In this document: positions 1 to 7,330 of the stretch, in pieces
How the letters are laid out: each line of letters opens with the position of its first letter
Position numbering within the stretch: the stretch's first letter is position 1
NCBI RefSeq assembly: GCF_001870905.1
Contig: NZ_LNDC01000192.1
Coordinates: 1 to 34,870 of the forward strand
Origin: Geitlerinema sp. PCC 9228
Lineage (GTDB): Bacteria; Cyanobacteriota; Cyanobacteriia; Cyanobacteriales; PCC-9228
Length of the DNA: 34,870 bases
Reading direction: 5' to 3'
Notes under the pieces: generated by a model
Told to the model about the DNA's origin: nothing
Seen by the model: the letters and a program-made list of their open reading frames with translations, nothing else
Database searches by the model: none
Translations under genes and position numbers: made by a program

Positions 1-26
1 ACGGAGTCTGCTACGAGACCAAGGCT

Positions 27-85
27 GGACTAACCGAACGCAATCGACACGAATGTCATTTTTTGTCCAGTGATTGGGTTAGTCC
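27..85. repeat. inverted repeat GGACTAACC / GGTTAGTCC
   Basis: A perfect 9-bp inverted repeat lies at 27-35 and 77-85, with a 41-bp spacer, just beyond the stop of the minus-strand Cys-rich gene. The spacing is long for a simple terminator and there is no adjoining T-run. It could be part of a structured RNA or chance. I cannot assign it. Confidence 0.25.
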
Positions 86-130
86 TGGTAACAATAGTTT
101 TTAAAAACAAATTTCTAAAATGTCAAACCG

Positions 131-457
131 CTACATGGTAACTGATGTAGCAGCTTCTGTTTCTGTGGTTTTGGTTTTTCCGGGGACCGCTGTGCGATCG
201 CTTTTTGTAGATTCGGCGTTCGTGCGATCGTCACTCGCTTGGAAAAACGCTCTTTGAGAACCAACACGAGCAACCAATTGCCAACCAGCATCTATAGATT
301 CCCAGGTAGGAGCAAAAGCTGGTAGGGCTAAACTACAAGATGTCCAGCTTCCACCAACTCGAACACCTAGCTGCTGGCAGTGCCCTCCACGCCTACCTTC
401 CGGCGTATAGAACCGGCAGTGACGACAAGCGGAAGTAGAGCTTTTCAGGCTGTTCAT
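131..457 (-). CDS. conserved cyanobacterial Cys-rich small protein, unknown function
   Basis: This encodes about 108 aa. The N-terminal half carries a tight cysteine pattern (CRHCRFYTPEGRRGGHCQQL followed by a WTSC motif about ten residues later), which could bind a metal or form disulfides. The tail (last ~35 residues) is rich in Thr, Glu and Lys and looks disordered. I recognise the Cys-rich part as a conserved cyanobacterial hypothetical type but cannot attach a function. I chose the ATG at 457 because AGAGG lies about 10 bases upstream. An in-frame TTG at 484 would add nine residues and has no comparable ribosome-binding site. It lies downstream of dciA on the same strand, but a 440-bp gap makes a shared transcript uncertain. 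Confidence 0.7.
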   Translation of the reverse strand: MNSLKSSTSACRHCRFYTPEGRRGGHCQQLGVRVGGSWTSCSLALPAFAPTWESIDAGWQLVARVGSQRAFFQASDDRTNAESTKSDRTAVPGKTKTTETEAATSVTM

Positions 458-484
458 GGCTTTTTTGCCTCTCTTAGGAAACAA

Positions 485-899
485 ACATACAAGCGACAGA
501 ATAATGCGATCGCGTTTAGCAGTTCGTTATCTGTCACGAGAAAATTGTTTGCTGCTACAGCGAAGTGTAGGAGCCTTCAATGCAACAGCTAACTAGTTTT
601 CTATCTTCTTTGAAGTTAGCACAGGATATTAGGTGTGCCAGCAAGAGAAGAAAAACGGCAAAACCATACACAGCGTTCTTTTAGATTGTCAAAACCTGCT
701 GACAAGATTTTATATTTTTTTTATATTTCAATTTTTCTTTTCTTTGCCTAAGTATATAAACTTATATTGCAGCAAACGGTATGGGGATCGACGATGCAGG
801 CATAGAAATTCAACCATAATTTGATAATTTCTAATAGCGATCGCTTGCAATTCCCGTATAATTTATATCATGAAGACCCTCAAATTTTGAGGGAAATTA
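485..899. other. intergenic region between dciA and the Cys-rich gene
   Basis: This stretch of about 415 bp has no convincing gene. Its centre (roughly 700-770) is very AT-rich with T-runs. It must hold the promoter of the minus-strand Cys-rich gene. Frames of 60-70 codons here are low-complexity and have no recognisable protein character. A HIP1 copy lies near 838-845. Confidence 0.6.
877..893 (-). terminator. hairpin just downstream of dciA
   Basis: CCCTCAAA and TTTGAGGG form a near-perfect palindrome seven bases past the dciA stop codon. There is no good T-run after it on the minus strand, so it is either a weak terminator or an mRNA-end stabiliser. Confidence 0.4.
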
Positions 900-1559
900 C
901 TAGTTTTGGCTATCTGCTTGGGGCGATTCTTCTGCCGCATTCTCTTCCCTACTCGCCATCAAATTTTGCTCGAACTGCCGGCAAGCACAAATAGAACAAA
1001 CCGACCAACGTTGGAGTTCCCCTGCCGGTACCGGACAACCGCATTGCGGGCAAACCGACCAAGATTGGGTGCGATCGCGTATGGTTTTTGACCAATTTTG
1101 AAAAGCCAAAACAGCATCCGAGGAGTTTTGAGTGGGAGGTGGGGCAGCTTCAGAAGTGCGATCGCTAGTAGGAACATTCTGGTAATTCTTCCCACCACCG
1201 ACCCAACTGGGATGCGCTTGAAAAATAGATGTCGCACTATCAGCAGGACGCCAAGACTGGCGATCGTCGTACCAATCTCGCGAAGAAAAGCGAACATCGC
1301 GAATGGAAAGCCTGACTTGCTTTTGCAACTTACTAACAATACGACGGCGCTGAAAAGTTAGATTTTGCGCCCAACTGGCATTGGGAACCGCCACTGTGAG
1401 AATACCTCCCCGTACGTGTAAAGGGCGCGTTTTGGCTGCCACTGTTTTGCCCACGACCCGCGGCCAAATCTCCAGCAAAACTTTCCACTCGCGAATTTCC
1501 TGCCACACATCCGTTGCCTGCAAACCGCTCAATACGCGACGAACCGAAGTAAAATACAT
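900..1559 (-). CDS. dciA: DciA-family (DUF721) protein, predicted helicase loader factor
   Basis: The 219-aa product has an N-terminal DUF721/DciA domain (about residues 5-100). It includes the typical features: a W-x-x-VVGK segment (EIWPRVVGKTVAAKTRP), then a 'G-x-L-x-V-x-V-x-N-x-x-W-A-x-x-L' strand and helix (GGILTVAVPNASWAQNLTFQ). DciA is the widespread bacterial factor that helps load the replicative helicase DnaB in bacteria lacking DnaC or DnaI. The C-terminal half is a long linker ending in a CxxC...CxxC arrangement (VCPQCGCPVPAGELQRWSVCSICACRQ), which looks like a small zinc ribbon; cyanobacterial members often carry such an extension. It starts with ATG and is divergent from the nuclease gene with about 100 bp between starts, which must hold both promoters. 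Confidence 0.8.
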   Translation of the reverse strand: MYFTSVRRVLSGLQATDVWQEIREWKVLLEIWPRVVGKTVAAKTRPLHVRGGILTVAVPNASWAQNLTFQRRRIVSKLQKQVRLSIRDVRFSSRDWYDDRQSWRPADSATSIFQAHPSWVGGGKNYQNVPTSDRTSEAAPPPTQNSSDAVLAFQNWSKTIRDRTQSWSVCPQCGCPVPAGELQRWSVCSICACRQFEQNLMASREENAAEESPQADSQN

Positions 1560-1657
1560 AGAGACAAATAGAAACTAGAAACGTTTCGGAATTTTCTCCA
1601 CCCAGCCTTCTATTTTAACTGTTTTTCAGGGTATTGTTTCTAGCGAAAAAAACTGGT

Positions 1658-2197
1658 ATGGGCACAAATCGTCAAATTCAGATCGCGCTATCAACCATCG
1701 CCATTACGATTTTTCTCTGGCTAACCGCTTGTACGAACCAATCTGCCACCACCCCCATGCAAGTGCGAGTGGTTCGCGTCGTTAGCGGTCAAACCCTAGA
1801 AGTACTGCCTTTAAATAGCAACCAAAACGCTTCCCCCAAAAGAGTGCGCTTAATTGGTTTGGATGCACCAGCCAGACGCCAACTGCCGTGGGGTCCAAAC
1901 GCCAAACAATACCTGCAAGCACTTGCCAGCGAACAAACCCTGCAATTGGAATTTGACCGCCAACGGGAAGACAAATACCAACGATGGTTGGCTTATGCCT
2001 GGCTTGATGGTACCCTCATCAACGAACAACTGCTACAACAAGGACACGCGATCGCGGTATCGCGATATCCCAACACCAAATACCAACAACGCTTCACCCA
2101 TGCGCGGGAGCAAGCTAGACTGTTAGGGCGTGGCATTTGGAATCCCGAACAACCCATGCGTCAGACACCGGCAGAATTTCGCCGTCAAAATCGATAA
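1658..2197 (+). CDS. thermonuclease-like (SNase) lipoprotein, catalytic Glu apparently missing
   Basis: About 179 aa. The N-terminus has a hydrophobic signal ending in a lipobox (LWLTAC), so the mature protein should be lipidated and membrane-anchored outside the cytoplasm. Residues ~35-170 form a staphylococcal-nuclease (OB-fold) domain: VRVVSGQTLEV, RVRLIGLDAPARRQLPWG, DKYQRWLAYAWLDG and a final GIW motif. The catalytic Arg equivalents (R in RVRLIG and R in KYQRWLA) and the Asp of LDAP are present. The Glu that follows 'DxP' in S. aureus nuclease (E43) is Ala here, so activity is doubtful. I chose ATG 1658 over an in-frame TTG at 1634 because it gives a normal signal-peptide length. Confidence 0.8.
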   Translation: MGTNRQIQIALSTIAITIFLWLTACTNQSATTPMQVRVVRVVSGQTLEVLPLNSNQNASPKRVRLIGLDAPARRQLPWGPNAKQYLQALASEQTLQLEFDRQREDKYQRWLAYAWLDGTLINEQLLQQGHAIAVSRYPNTKYQQRFTHAREQARLLGRGIWNPEQPMRQTPAEFRRQNR

Positions 2198-2255
2198 ATT
2201 GGGCATGGGGAAATCCTGACCAACTCACCCAATTTCATAGCGACTGAAAAAAATC

Positions 2256-3089
2256 ATGAGCGCACAACTAAAAAACTTTCTCGATATTGCCACCGAAGCC
2301 GTGTTAGCCGCCGGCGGCGTCTTACAATCCTACTGGGGAAAACTAGAAGAAATCAACGAAAAAGGACGTTCTGGAGACCTGATCACAGCCGCCGATAAAG
2401 CCGCCGAAGCCGTCATTTTGGACGTTTTGCAGCGTCACGTTCCAGACCACGGACTCTTAGCCGAAGAATCGGGAAAACAAGGTTCCCAAACCAGTCGCTA
2501 CTTGTGGGCAATCGATCCTTTAGACGGAACCACCAACTATGCTCACCAATATCCCCTCTTTTCCGCTTCCGTTGGCTTATTAATTGACGGTATTCCCCAA
2601 GTGGGAGCTGTTTTTGTTCCCGCGCAAAACGAACTATTTCGAGCCGCCAAAGGCATCGAAGCCACCCTCAACCGCCAACCCATTCGCGTATCGAGTACCG
2701 ATAAACTAGAAAAAAGTCTCTTAGTCACGGGATTTGCCTACGATCGCCGGGAAACCTTAGATAACAACTACGCTGAGTTTTGTCACTTCACCCATCTTAC
2801 TCAAGGCGTCCGTCGCGGCGGTTCGGCGGCAGTAGATTTGGCTTACGTAGCCTGCGGACGTTTGGATGGCTATTGGGAACGGGGATTGTCGCCTTGGGAT
2901 ATTACCGCCGGTACAGTTTTGGTCGAAGCAGCTGGCGGCAAGGTAACAGCTTACGATGGTTCGCCAGTGGATATATTTTCCGGACGGTTGGTGGCTGCCA
3001 ACCGTCAATTACATCCTGCTCTCATCCAAGAACTGGCACAAGTAGAACCCTTACCCGATCGCATTTGGCAAAAATCGAAAGATAAGTAA
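2256..3089 (+). CDS. inositol monophosphatase family phosphatase
   Basis: The 277-aa product has the full set of metal-binding motifs of the Mg-dependent, Li-sensitive phosphatase family: LLAEES (E70/E71), AIDPLDGTTNYAH (D87, D90) and, near residue 216, SPWDITAGTVLVEAAGG. Family members dephosphorylate myo-inositol-1-phosphate, histidinol phosphate, 3'-phosphoadenosine phosphate or fructose-1,6-bisphosphate. The sequence fits the IMPase/SuhB side best, but substrate cannot be fixed from sequence alone. Length is normal and it should be cytosolic. It sits 58 bp behind the nuclease gene, so they may be co-transcribed, though no functional link is evident. A perfect 9-bp hairpin follows the stop. 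Confidence 0.88.
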   Translation: MSAQLKNFLDIATEAVLAAGGVLQSYWGKLEEINEKGRSGDLITAADKAAEAVILDVLQRHVPDHGLLAEESGKQGSQTSRYLWAIDPLDGTTNYAHQYPLFSASVGLLIDGIPQVGAVFVPAQNELFRAAKGIEATLNRQPIRVSSTDKLEKSLLVTGFAYDRRETLDNNYAEFCHFTHLTQGVRRGGSAAVDLAYVACGRLDGYWERGLSPWDITAGTVLVEAAGGKVTAYDGSPVDIFSGRLVAANRQLHPALIQELAQVEPLPDRIWQKSKDK

Positions 3090-3101
3090 TCGAGAGAATA
3101 C

Positions 3102-3140
3102 CTGCTGTTGCTATTGTTCGTTCAACAGCAGCAGTTTTCT
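3102..3140 (+). terminator. probable terminator after the inositol-phosphatase gene
   Basis: CTGCTGTTG (3102-3110) and CAACAGCAG (3123-3131) form a perfect 9-bp stem, followed within four bases by TTTTCT. It lies 12 bp past the stop at 3089, as expected for an intrinsic terminator, although the U-tract is short. Confidence 0.6.
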
Positions 3141-3339
3141 AGGTGAGAAACCATCTCCAAATTACTAGAAACTTGAAAAATCTTTATCCTTGGCGAGAAA
3201 ATTTGAATTTACAGCAGCTTAAATATAGATCTACAACAAAAATATATTTTTATTGTAGATCAAATCCGCTTCTATTAATCCCCTCAAACATACACCCCAA
3301 ATAAAGCAAAAATGCTTTTGTAGCAGTGCGTCTAGATGC

Positions 3340-3482
3340 CTACCATTTCTTAAAAATTTGCAATAAATAATCGGGGTATTTTTGTAGGGGCGCAACGCGT
3401 GAGCGCCCCTAATTGCGTGTTGCGTCCTACAAGGGCAATTAGAAGATTTCAGAAAATCATTGTTTTTTTTTAGAAATACTAG
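3340..3482. repeat. diverged copy A of the 123-bp palindromic repeat family
   Basis: The same order of blocks as the other copies is visible: a left end resembling ATACCATTTC, then TTTTTGTAGGGGCGCAACGC, the arm GAGCGCCCCT, and a right end near AGAAATACT. It is about 143 bp, because about 18 extra bases follow the core (around 3411-3428). The right terminal repeat is degraded. A short open frame across it gives the 'GAHALRPY' peptide often mis-annotated in cyanobacteria; I do not regard that as a gene. It lies in the 512-bp convergent gap 3090-3601, which otherwise shows only the terminator and AT-rich sequence. Confidence 0.65.
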
Positions 3483-3601
3483 AAAATAGTGGTTCATATA
3501 ATGGCTAGATTGTTTCCAAACTAAAAACTGATGGTGCCAAAGATACCAGTCCTTCAGACCATCGCTTTACCCACCAAGTTAGAATAGACGCGCTACTACT
3601 T

Positions 3602-6082
3602 CTACGATAAATCCTCCAAAGCCCGAGCATCCTGCCAAGCCTGCCAAACATTTCCCTGCATCAAAGCCGCGACACCGCGCAGTACCTTGAGTTCCGGCAT
3701 ATTGGGTGCCTGAGTCAAAGCCGGCTGCAAAGCTTGTTCGGCAGCATGGGGTTGCCAATCGTAAAGATAGACAAAAGCCAAATAGGCACGAGCGTAAGGA
3801 TTGTTTCCATCCAACTGAACCACCCGCTGGAAAGCATCAATGGCTTCCGTAGCTTTACGTTGCAAAACATAAGTAAATGCCACCGCATACGCCCAATCCA
3901 CCCGATGGGGATTTTCCTCCAGTCGATATTGCAGCGTTTCTCGTGCGTGAACCGTATAATCCTGGTTAGGATCGTACTGATTCATGCGGGCAATTTCCGT
4001 AAAAATAGCGTCCAAAGCCGCCATTCCCCGAGGCAATCGCGATGCCAAAACCCGCAACTGACTGACCAAATCCGGTGCTGGTGCGATAACCGGTTCTGCT
4101 TTCCTATCAACCGTAACGCTGACACCACCATCCACAGCCAAGGGATAGGTTTCTCCCGTACGACGGTTGAGATAAGTTGCTTCTAGGGTATATTCTCCAC
4201 TGGCATTTGGCGAGGGCAGCATGGCAGTTTTTTCTGTCACTTGGAACCAACAACCCCCATCGCGGCTAACTGGAGAATCTGGCAGTGGCAAGCAAGCAAC
4301 CGCCAAATCGTGCCATCTGCCGTTTCCCAAAGCATGGTCGTGCAGCCAGTAGCTTTCGTTGTCTCGTCGCCAAGTTAACAAGACCAATCCTTCTTGCAAA
4401 GCTTTGGCAGTTCCCAACCATTTGTAAGTAACGGGAATAGAATGATTGGGAGGAACTTTATTGGGAACGGTTACCTGCTGCAACTGAAGTGGCGCATCCG
4501 AGGCTGGTGATGCTGGTTTGACGTTGATGGGAAGGGATTGGCGGCGATAGAGCTGCAATTGACTGCCATCGGGAAGTTTCCAGCTTTTCTGTTTTTGGAA
4601 GTTGGGATTTTCCCGTACCAGTTGGGTAATGGTGGCTTGCGATGGGGGAACAGAACCTTGGTTGCCAGTTTTGGTGACAAACCAATCCAATGCTTGCATA
4701 TCCTGGAAAACTTGGTTTTCCTTGACACCTACCTGTCTGCCATATACTTGAAAATCGGCAAGCGCTCCGTAATAGTTGATATTATGTTGGTTGACACTGG
4801 GGGTGGAAGGCAGGACGCCTACAGTTGTTTGTAAATGGGCAATGGTGGTGGTAATTTCCCGAATGAGTTCCTGGTGGGGATAGGGAGGTCCGAGGTAGGG
4901 AAAATGTTGTACGCGATCGCTTGATAGGGGAAATCCTCCGGTTACAATAGGGAAAGTATTGCCAATGGTGAGCAGTAGGGAAATGGCGATCGCGCTATAG
5001 GGAACCCAGATTTGTCGCCAGCAAGTGAAACCATAGGCCAAAACCAGCGATAAAACTGGTAAATAGGGCAGTACGTATCTGGGGTCTTTATTGACATTGA
5101 GGGTATTCAGAAAATAGGCACCCAATAAAAAGACCGCTACCCAAATCCAACTATCCCGTTGCGGCTTGCCAGAATTAGTGGGTTTTGGTCGCCAGCCGTA
5201 AAGCAACAATCCCACAATCGGTACCAGCAGCAACACCCAAGAGACGATATTGGGCAAATCTTGCCAGTAATAAGTCCAAGCGGCTAGGCTGTCTAACGGC
5301 GGGTCGGATTCGGCAGCGGCAGCATCCACGGTGGCGCGTTTGCTAGAGGTTAGCACCAGCAACCAATTGGTACGGTACCACCATCCCCATACGCCAACAG
5401 ACGCGATCGCTGCTACAATGATTTGCAAAAATCGTTCCCAATGTTTCTGGCGTAGCTGGTTGAAGGTGACCCACAGCAAAGGAATCAATAAAAATAACAG
5501 CGTGGTTTGTTTCACCATCAAGGCAATTCCCAGCGCCAGTGCCAATGCCAGTGCTAGCCACCAGGAATTCCGCCGATTTTGGGAAAATTTCCAGGTGGTT
5601 AGAATCAAGAAACAGCCAGCCACCACCGCCGTTACTGGATAATCTAAAAGAAAATTTAGACGAACTTGGTACAAACCGGGGAACAACCAACACATCCCGG
5701 CAGCCAGCAAACCCACCTGACGGGAAAACAATTGCCTGCCCAAGCCGTAGACAGAAACCATTAAAATGGCGCTAAAAAAGATATAGACCAGGGTGGCGTT
5801 GTCGGTTCCCGTGCCCACGAGTTGGTAGCAAAAAGCTGTGACCATATAGGTAAACGGGGGAATTTTGGAAGAGAGCAGCCACAAATCCCGCCACCATTCG
5901 CCAGAAAACCAATGGGGATTTTGAAACGCTTGCCAGTAGTTGAGGCTGCCGGTGAGGTAGTCGGCCACATCCCAGGAAGGAACGCTATTATCGAGGGCAA
6001 ACCACAAGCGATCGCTGGCTATCCCCACCAGCCAAATGGTTGTTAAGATGACCCAATCTCGCCGATTGTGCGATTTTCCCAT
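3602..6082 (-). CDS. GT39/ArnT-like membrane glycosyltransferase with C-terminal TPR tail
   Basis: This 826-aa protein has three parts. Residues 1 to ~410 contain about a dozen hydrophobic helices and the features of the PMT/ArnT (GT39) superfamily: a first loop with SWDVADYLTGSLNYWQA (the acidic residues fall where the catalytic Asp sits) and KDPRYVLPYLPVLSLVLAYG, a signature shared by this superfamily. Such enzymes move a sugar from a polyprenyl-phosphate donor to an acceptor on the outer face of the membrane. Residues ~520-660 form a beta-rich periplasmic region. Residues ~690-826 look like TPR helices (e.g. AIDAFQRVVQLDGNNPYARAYLAFVYL). The TPR tail could bind the acceptor or a partner. 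Donor and acceptor are unknown. It starts at ATG 6082, divergent from the PPC-domain gene. Confidence 0.8.
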   Translation of the reverse strand: MGKSHNRRDWVILTTIWLVGIASDRLWFALDNSVPSWDVADYLTGSLNYWQAFQNPHWFSGEWWRDLWLLSSKIPPFTYMVTAFCYQLVGTGTDNATLVYIFFSAILMVSVYGLGRQLFSRQVGLLAAGMCWLFPGLYQVRLNFLLDYPVTAVVAGCFLILTTWKFSQNRRNSWWLALALALALGIALMVKQTTLLFLLIPLLWVTFNQLRQKHWERFLQIIVAAIASVGVWGWWYRTNWLLVLTSSKRATVDAAAAESDPPLDSLAAWTYYWQDLPNIVSWVLLLVPIVGLLLYGWRPKPTNSGKPQRDSWIWVAVFLLGAYFLNTLNVNKDPRYVLPYLPVLSLVLAYGFTCWRQIWVPYSAIAISLLLTIGNTFPIVTGGFPLSSDRVQHFPYLGPPYPHQELIREITTTIAHLQTTVGVLPSTPSVNQHNINYYGALADFQVYGRQVGVKENQVFQDMQALDWFVTKTGNQGSVPPSQATITQLVRENPNFQKQKSWKLPDGSQLQLYRRQSLPINVKPASPASDAPLQLQQVTVPNKVPPNHSIPVTYKWLGTAKALQEGLVLLTWRRDNESYWLHDHALGNGRWHDLAVACLPLPDSPVSRDGGCWFQVTEKTAMLPSPNASGEYTLEATYLNRRTGETYPLAVDGGVSVTVDRKAEPVIAPAPDLVSQLRVLASRLPRGMAALDAIFTEIARMNQYDPNQDYTVHARETLQYRLEENPHRVDWAYAVAFTYVLQRKATEAIDAFQRVVQLDGNNPYARAYLAFVYLYDWQPHAAEQALQPALTQAPNMPELKVLRGVAALMQGNVWQAWQDARALEDLS

Positions 6083-6265
6083 AAAAGCGACTGTTTGCTA
6101 CGGCTTCTTGCTTCCCGTGACCCTGCTAGCATCCGTTGGAGCTACCATATTGGTGTGGTAGCCTAGAGCAGAACCGAAAAAATCTCCCGATTTAAATAGG
6201 GCTAGCCAGAAAGTAGGCTATCAGAAGATTGAGGCCCCATTGTTTTTAAATTTTGCAGCTCCTAC
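6083..6265. promoter_or_regulatory. divergent promoter region, GT39 gene / PPC-domain gene
   Basis: These 183 bp separate the starts of two divergent genes and so must contain both promoters. I could not pick out convincing -35/-10 pairs. A palindromic segment around 6140-6165 (TACCATATTGGTGTGGTA) might be an operator but is imperfect. Confidence 0.35.
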
Positions 6266-6739
6266 ATGAGAAAATCCGATTTTCATCCGTTCCATTTCCA
6301 TCTATCCCGTCTAGCTTTATTTCTCCCAGCCACAGCTTTGATGTTGGGTTCCCATTTTGCTAGAGCCAATGCCCAAGAAGTTTTGTACGATCCAGTTGAG
6401 CTACCAGATAACAATCAGGTTACCGATACACTTTCTGCCGAGGATATTCCCACCGGTCAAGGGGGTTTTGCTCGGGATTACGTTGTGGAATTGGAAGCAG
6501 ACGACCACATTCTCATCGAACTGTCTTCTGACAGCTTTGACCCGATTGTATCGTTGATTGCTGCCGATGGCTCTACGATTGCCGAAAATGACGATGGTCC
6601 CGATGGCGGTACCGATTCTGTCTTGTTTGCTCGCATTTCGGAAGCTGGCAGATATATCGTGCGAGTTCGCTCTTTCGGCGAAACGGGGATGGGGGATTTT
6701 CAGCTGAAATTAACCCGTCTCCAACCCGTTGACAATTAG
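6266..6739 (+). CDS. secreted PPC-domain protein
   Basis: 157 aa. An N-terminal signal peptide (basic start, hydrophobic core LALFLPATALMLGSHFA, probable cleavage at ANA) is followed by one bacterial pre-peptidase C-terminal (PPC) domain: YVVELEADDHILIELSSDSF, DPIVSLIAADG, AENDDGPDGGTDSV and GRYIVRVRSF. PPC domains are beta-sandwich modules, usually attached to secreted proteases or cell-surface proteins. Here the domain stands alone, as is common in cyanobacteria. It is likely periplasmic or exported. No partner is apparent nearby: the next gene is a tRNA. Confidence 0.75.
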   Translation: MRKSDFHPFHFHLSRLALFLPATALMLGSHFARANAQEVLYDPVELPDNNQVTDTLSAEDIPTGQGGFARDYVVELEADDHILIELSSDSFDPIVSLIAADGSTIAENDDGPDGGTDSVLFARISEAGRYIVRVRSFGETGMGDFQLKLTRLQPVDN

Positions 6740-6887
6740 AAGCGATCGCTCAAGCTGCTTGAATGAGGGGGATTTGGCGACTCGGCAAACAATATTTCCC
6801 CCGTGCCAAAATTTTTTTCCAAAAAGCCTTGCCAAGACCGCGATCGCTTGCTAGGATAATAAAGCGTTAAAAAAGAAAGGCGCAAAG

Positions 6888-6960
6888 GCCGGGATAGCTC
6901 AGTCGGTAGAGCAGGGGACTGAAAATCCCCGTGTCCCCGGTTCAATTCCGGGTCCTGGCA
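6888..6960 (+). tRNA. trnF: tRNA-Phe (GAA)
   Basis: A complete 73-nt cloverleaf. The acceptor stem GCCGGGA pairs with TCCTGGC (one G-T pair), the discriminator base is A and no CCA is encoded. The D arm is GCTC-AGTCGGTAGA-GAGC-like. The anticodon stem GGGGA/TCCCC encloses the loop CTGAAAA, giving anticodon GAA at 6921-6923. The T arm is CCCCGG-TTCAATT-CCGGG-like. A -10-like GATAAT lies at 6855-6860 and a strong terminator follows. Confidence 0.97.
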
Positions 6961-6979
6961 TATTTGAAAATATACTAGG

Positions 6980-7008
6980 AAAGGGCAGTTTTGACGGCTG
7001 CCCTTTTT
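6980..7008 (+). terminator. intrinsic terminator of tRNA-Phe
   Basis: AAAGGGCAG (6980-6988) and CTGCCCTTT (6998-7006) form a perfect 9-bp stem with a 9-nt loop, continuing into TT. It is placed 20 bp after the tRNA. Confidence 0.85.
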
Positions 7009-7030
7009 GCTAGCTGGAAGTTGGGATAGC

Positions 7031-7079
7031 ATCCCCCCCTTTTTGAGCAAGCTCGGCACCAACCTGGAAAAGGGGGGAT
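7031..7079. repeat. inverted repeat ATCCCCCC... / ...GGGGGGAT
   Basis: ATCCCCCCCTTTTT at 7031-7044 is mirrored by AAAAGGGGGGAT at 7068-7079, leaving a loop of about 23 nt. It may act as a bidirectional terminator for the minus-strand phosphatase gene ending at 7331, or be an interspersed repeat. Similar C-run/T-run palindromes are frequent in cyanobacterial intergenic DNA. Confidence 0.5.
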
Positions 7080-7121
7080 TTTCGAGGCTAAGATGTCTGA
7101 AATTTGTTGGTCAGGGGCGTT

Positions 7122-7244
7122 ATACCATTTCTGAAAAACAATGATTTTTTGAGATGTTCCGATTTCCCTGGTAGGGGCGCTCACGCGTTGCGCCCCTACA
7201 AAAATCCCCCAATTATTCCTTGCAGATTTTTAAGGAAATGGTAT
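7122..7244. repeat. copy B of the 123-bp palindromic (MITE-like) repeat
   Basis: Exactly 123 bp from ATACCATTTC to GAAATGGTAT, which are perfect 10-bp terminal inverted repeats. The centre is the palindrome GTAGGGGCGC...GCGCCCCTAC around ACGCG. TTA stands on both sides of the TACC...GGTA unit. No coding capacity. It matches copies C and D base for base over long stretches and has the same length. Confidence 0.85.
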
Positions 7245-7330
7245 TAGAAGCGCGTTTGCTGGCAAACCTATCTAGATATCATCATCTGGATGCGAGAGAG
7301 TGGGAATTTTCACGACTACAACCACGCCGT

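Noticed and set aside
900-1339. 126-aa minus-strand frame overlapping dciA
   Set aside because: An out-of-frame shadow of the dciA C-terminal half.
3231-3497. 88-aa minus-strand frame with a GAHALRPY peptide
   Set aside because: It is a translation of repeat copy A; the same peptide arises from copy D at 34571-34795. It is a repeat artefact, not a gene.
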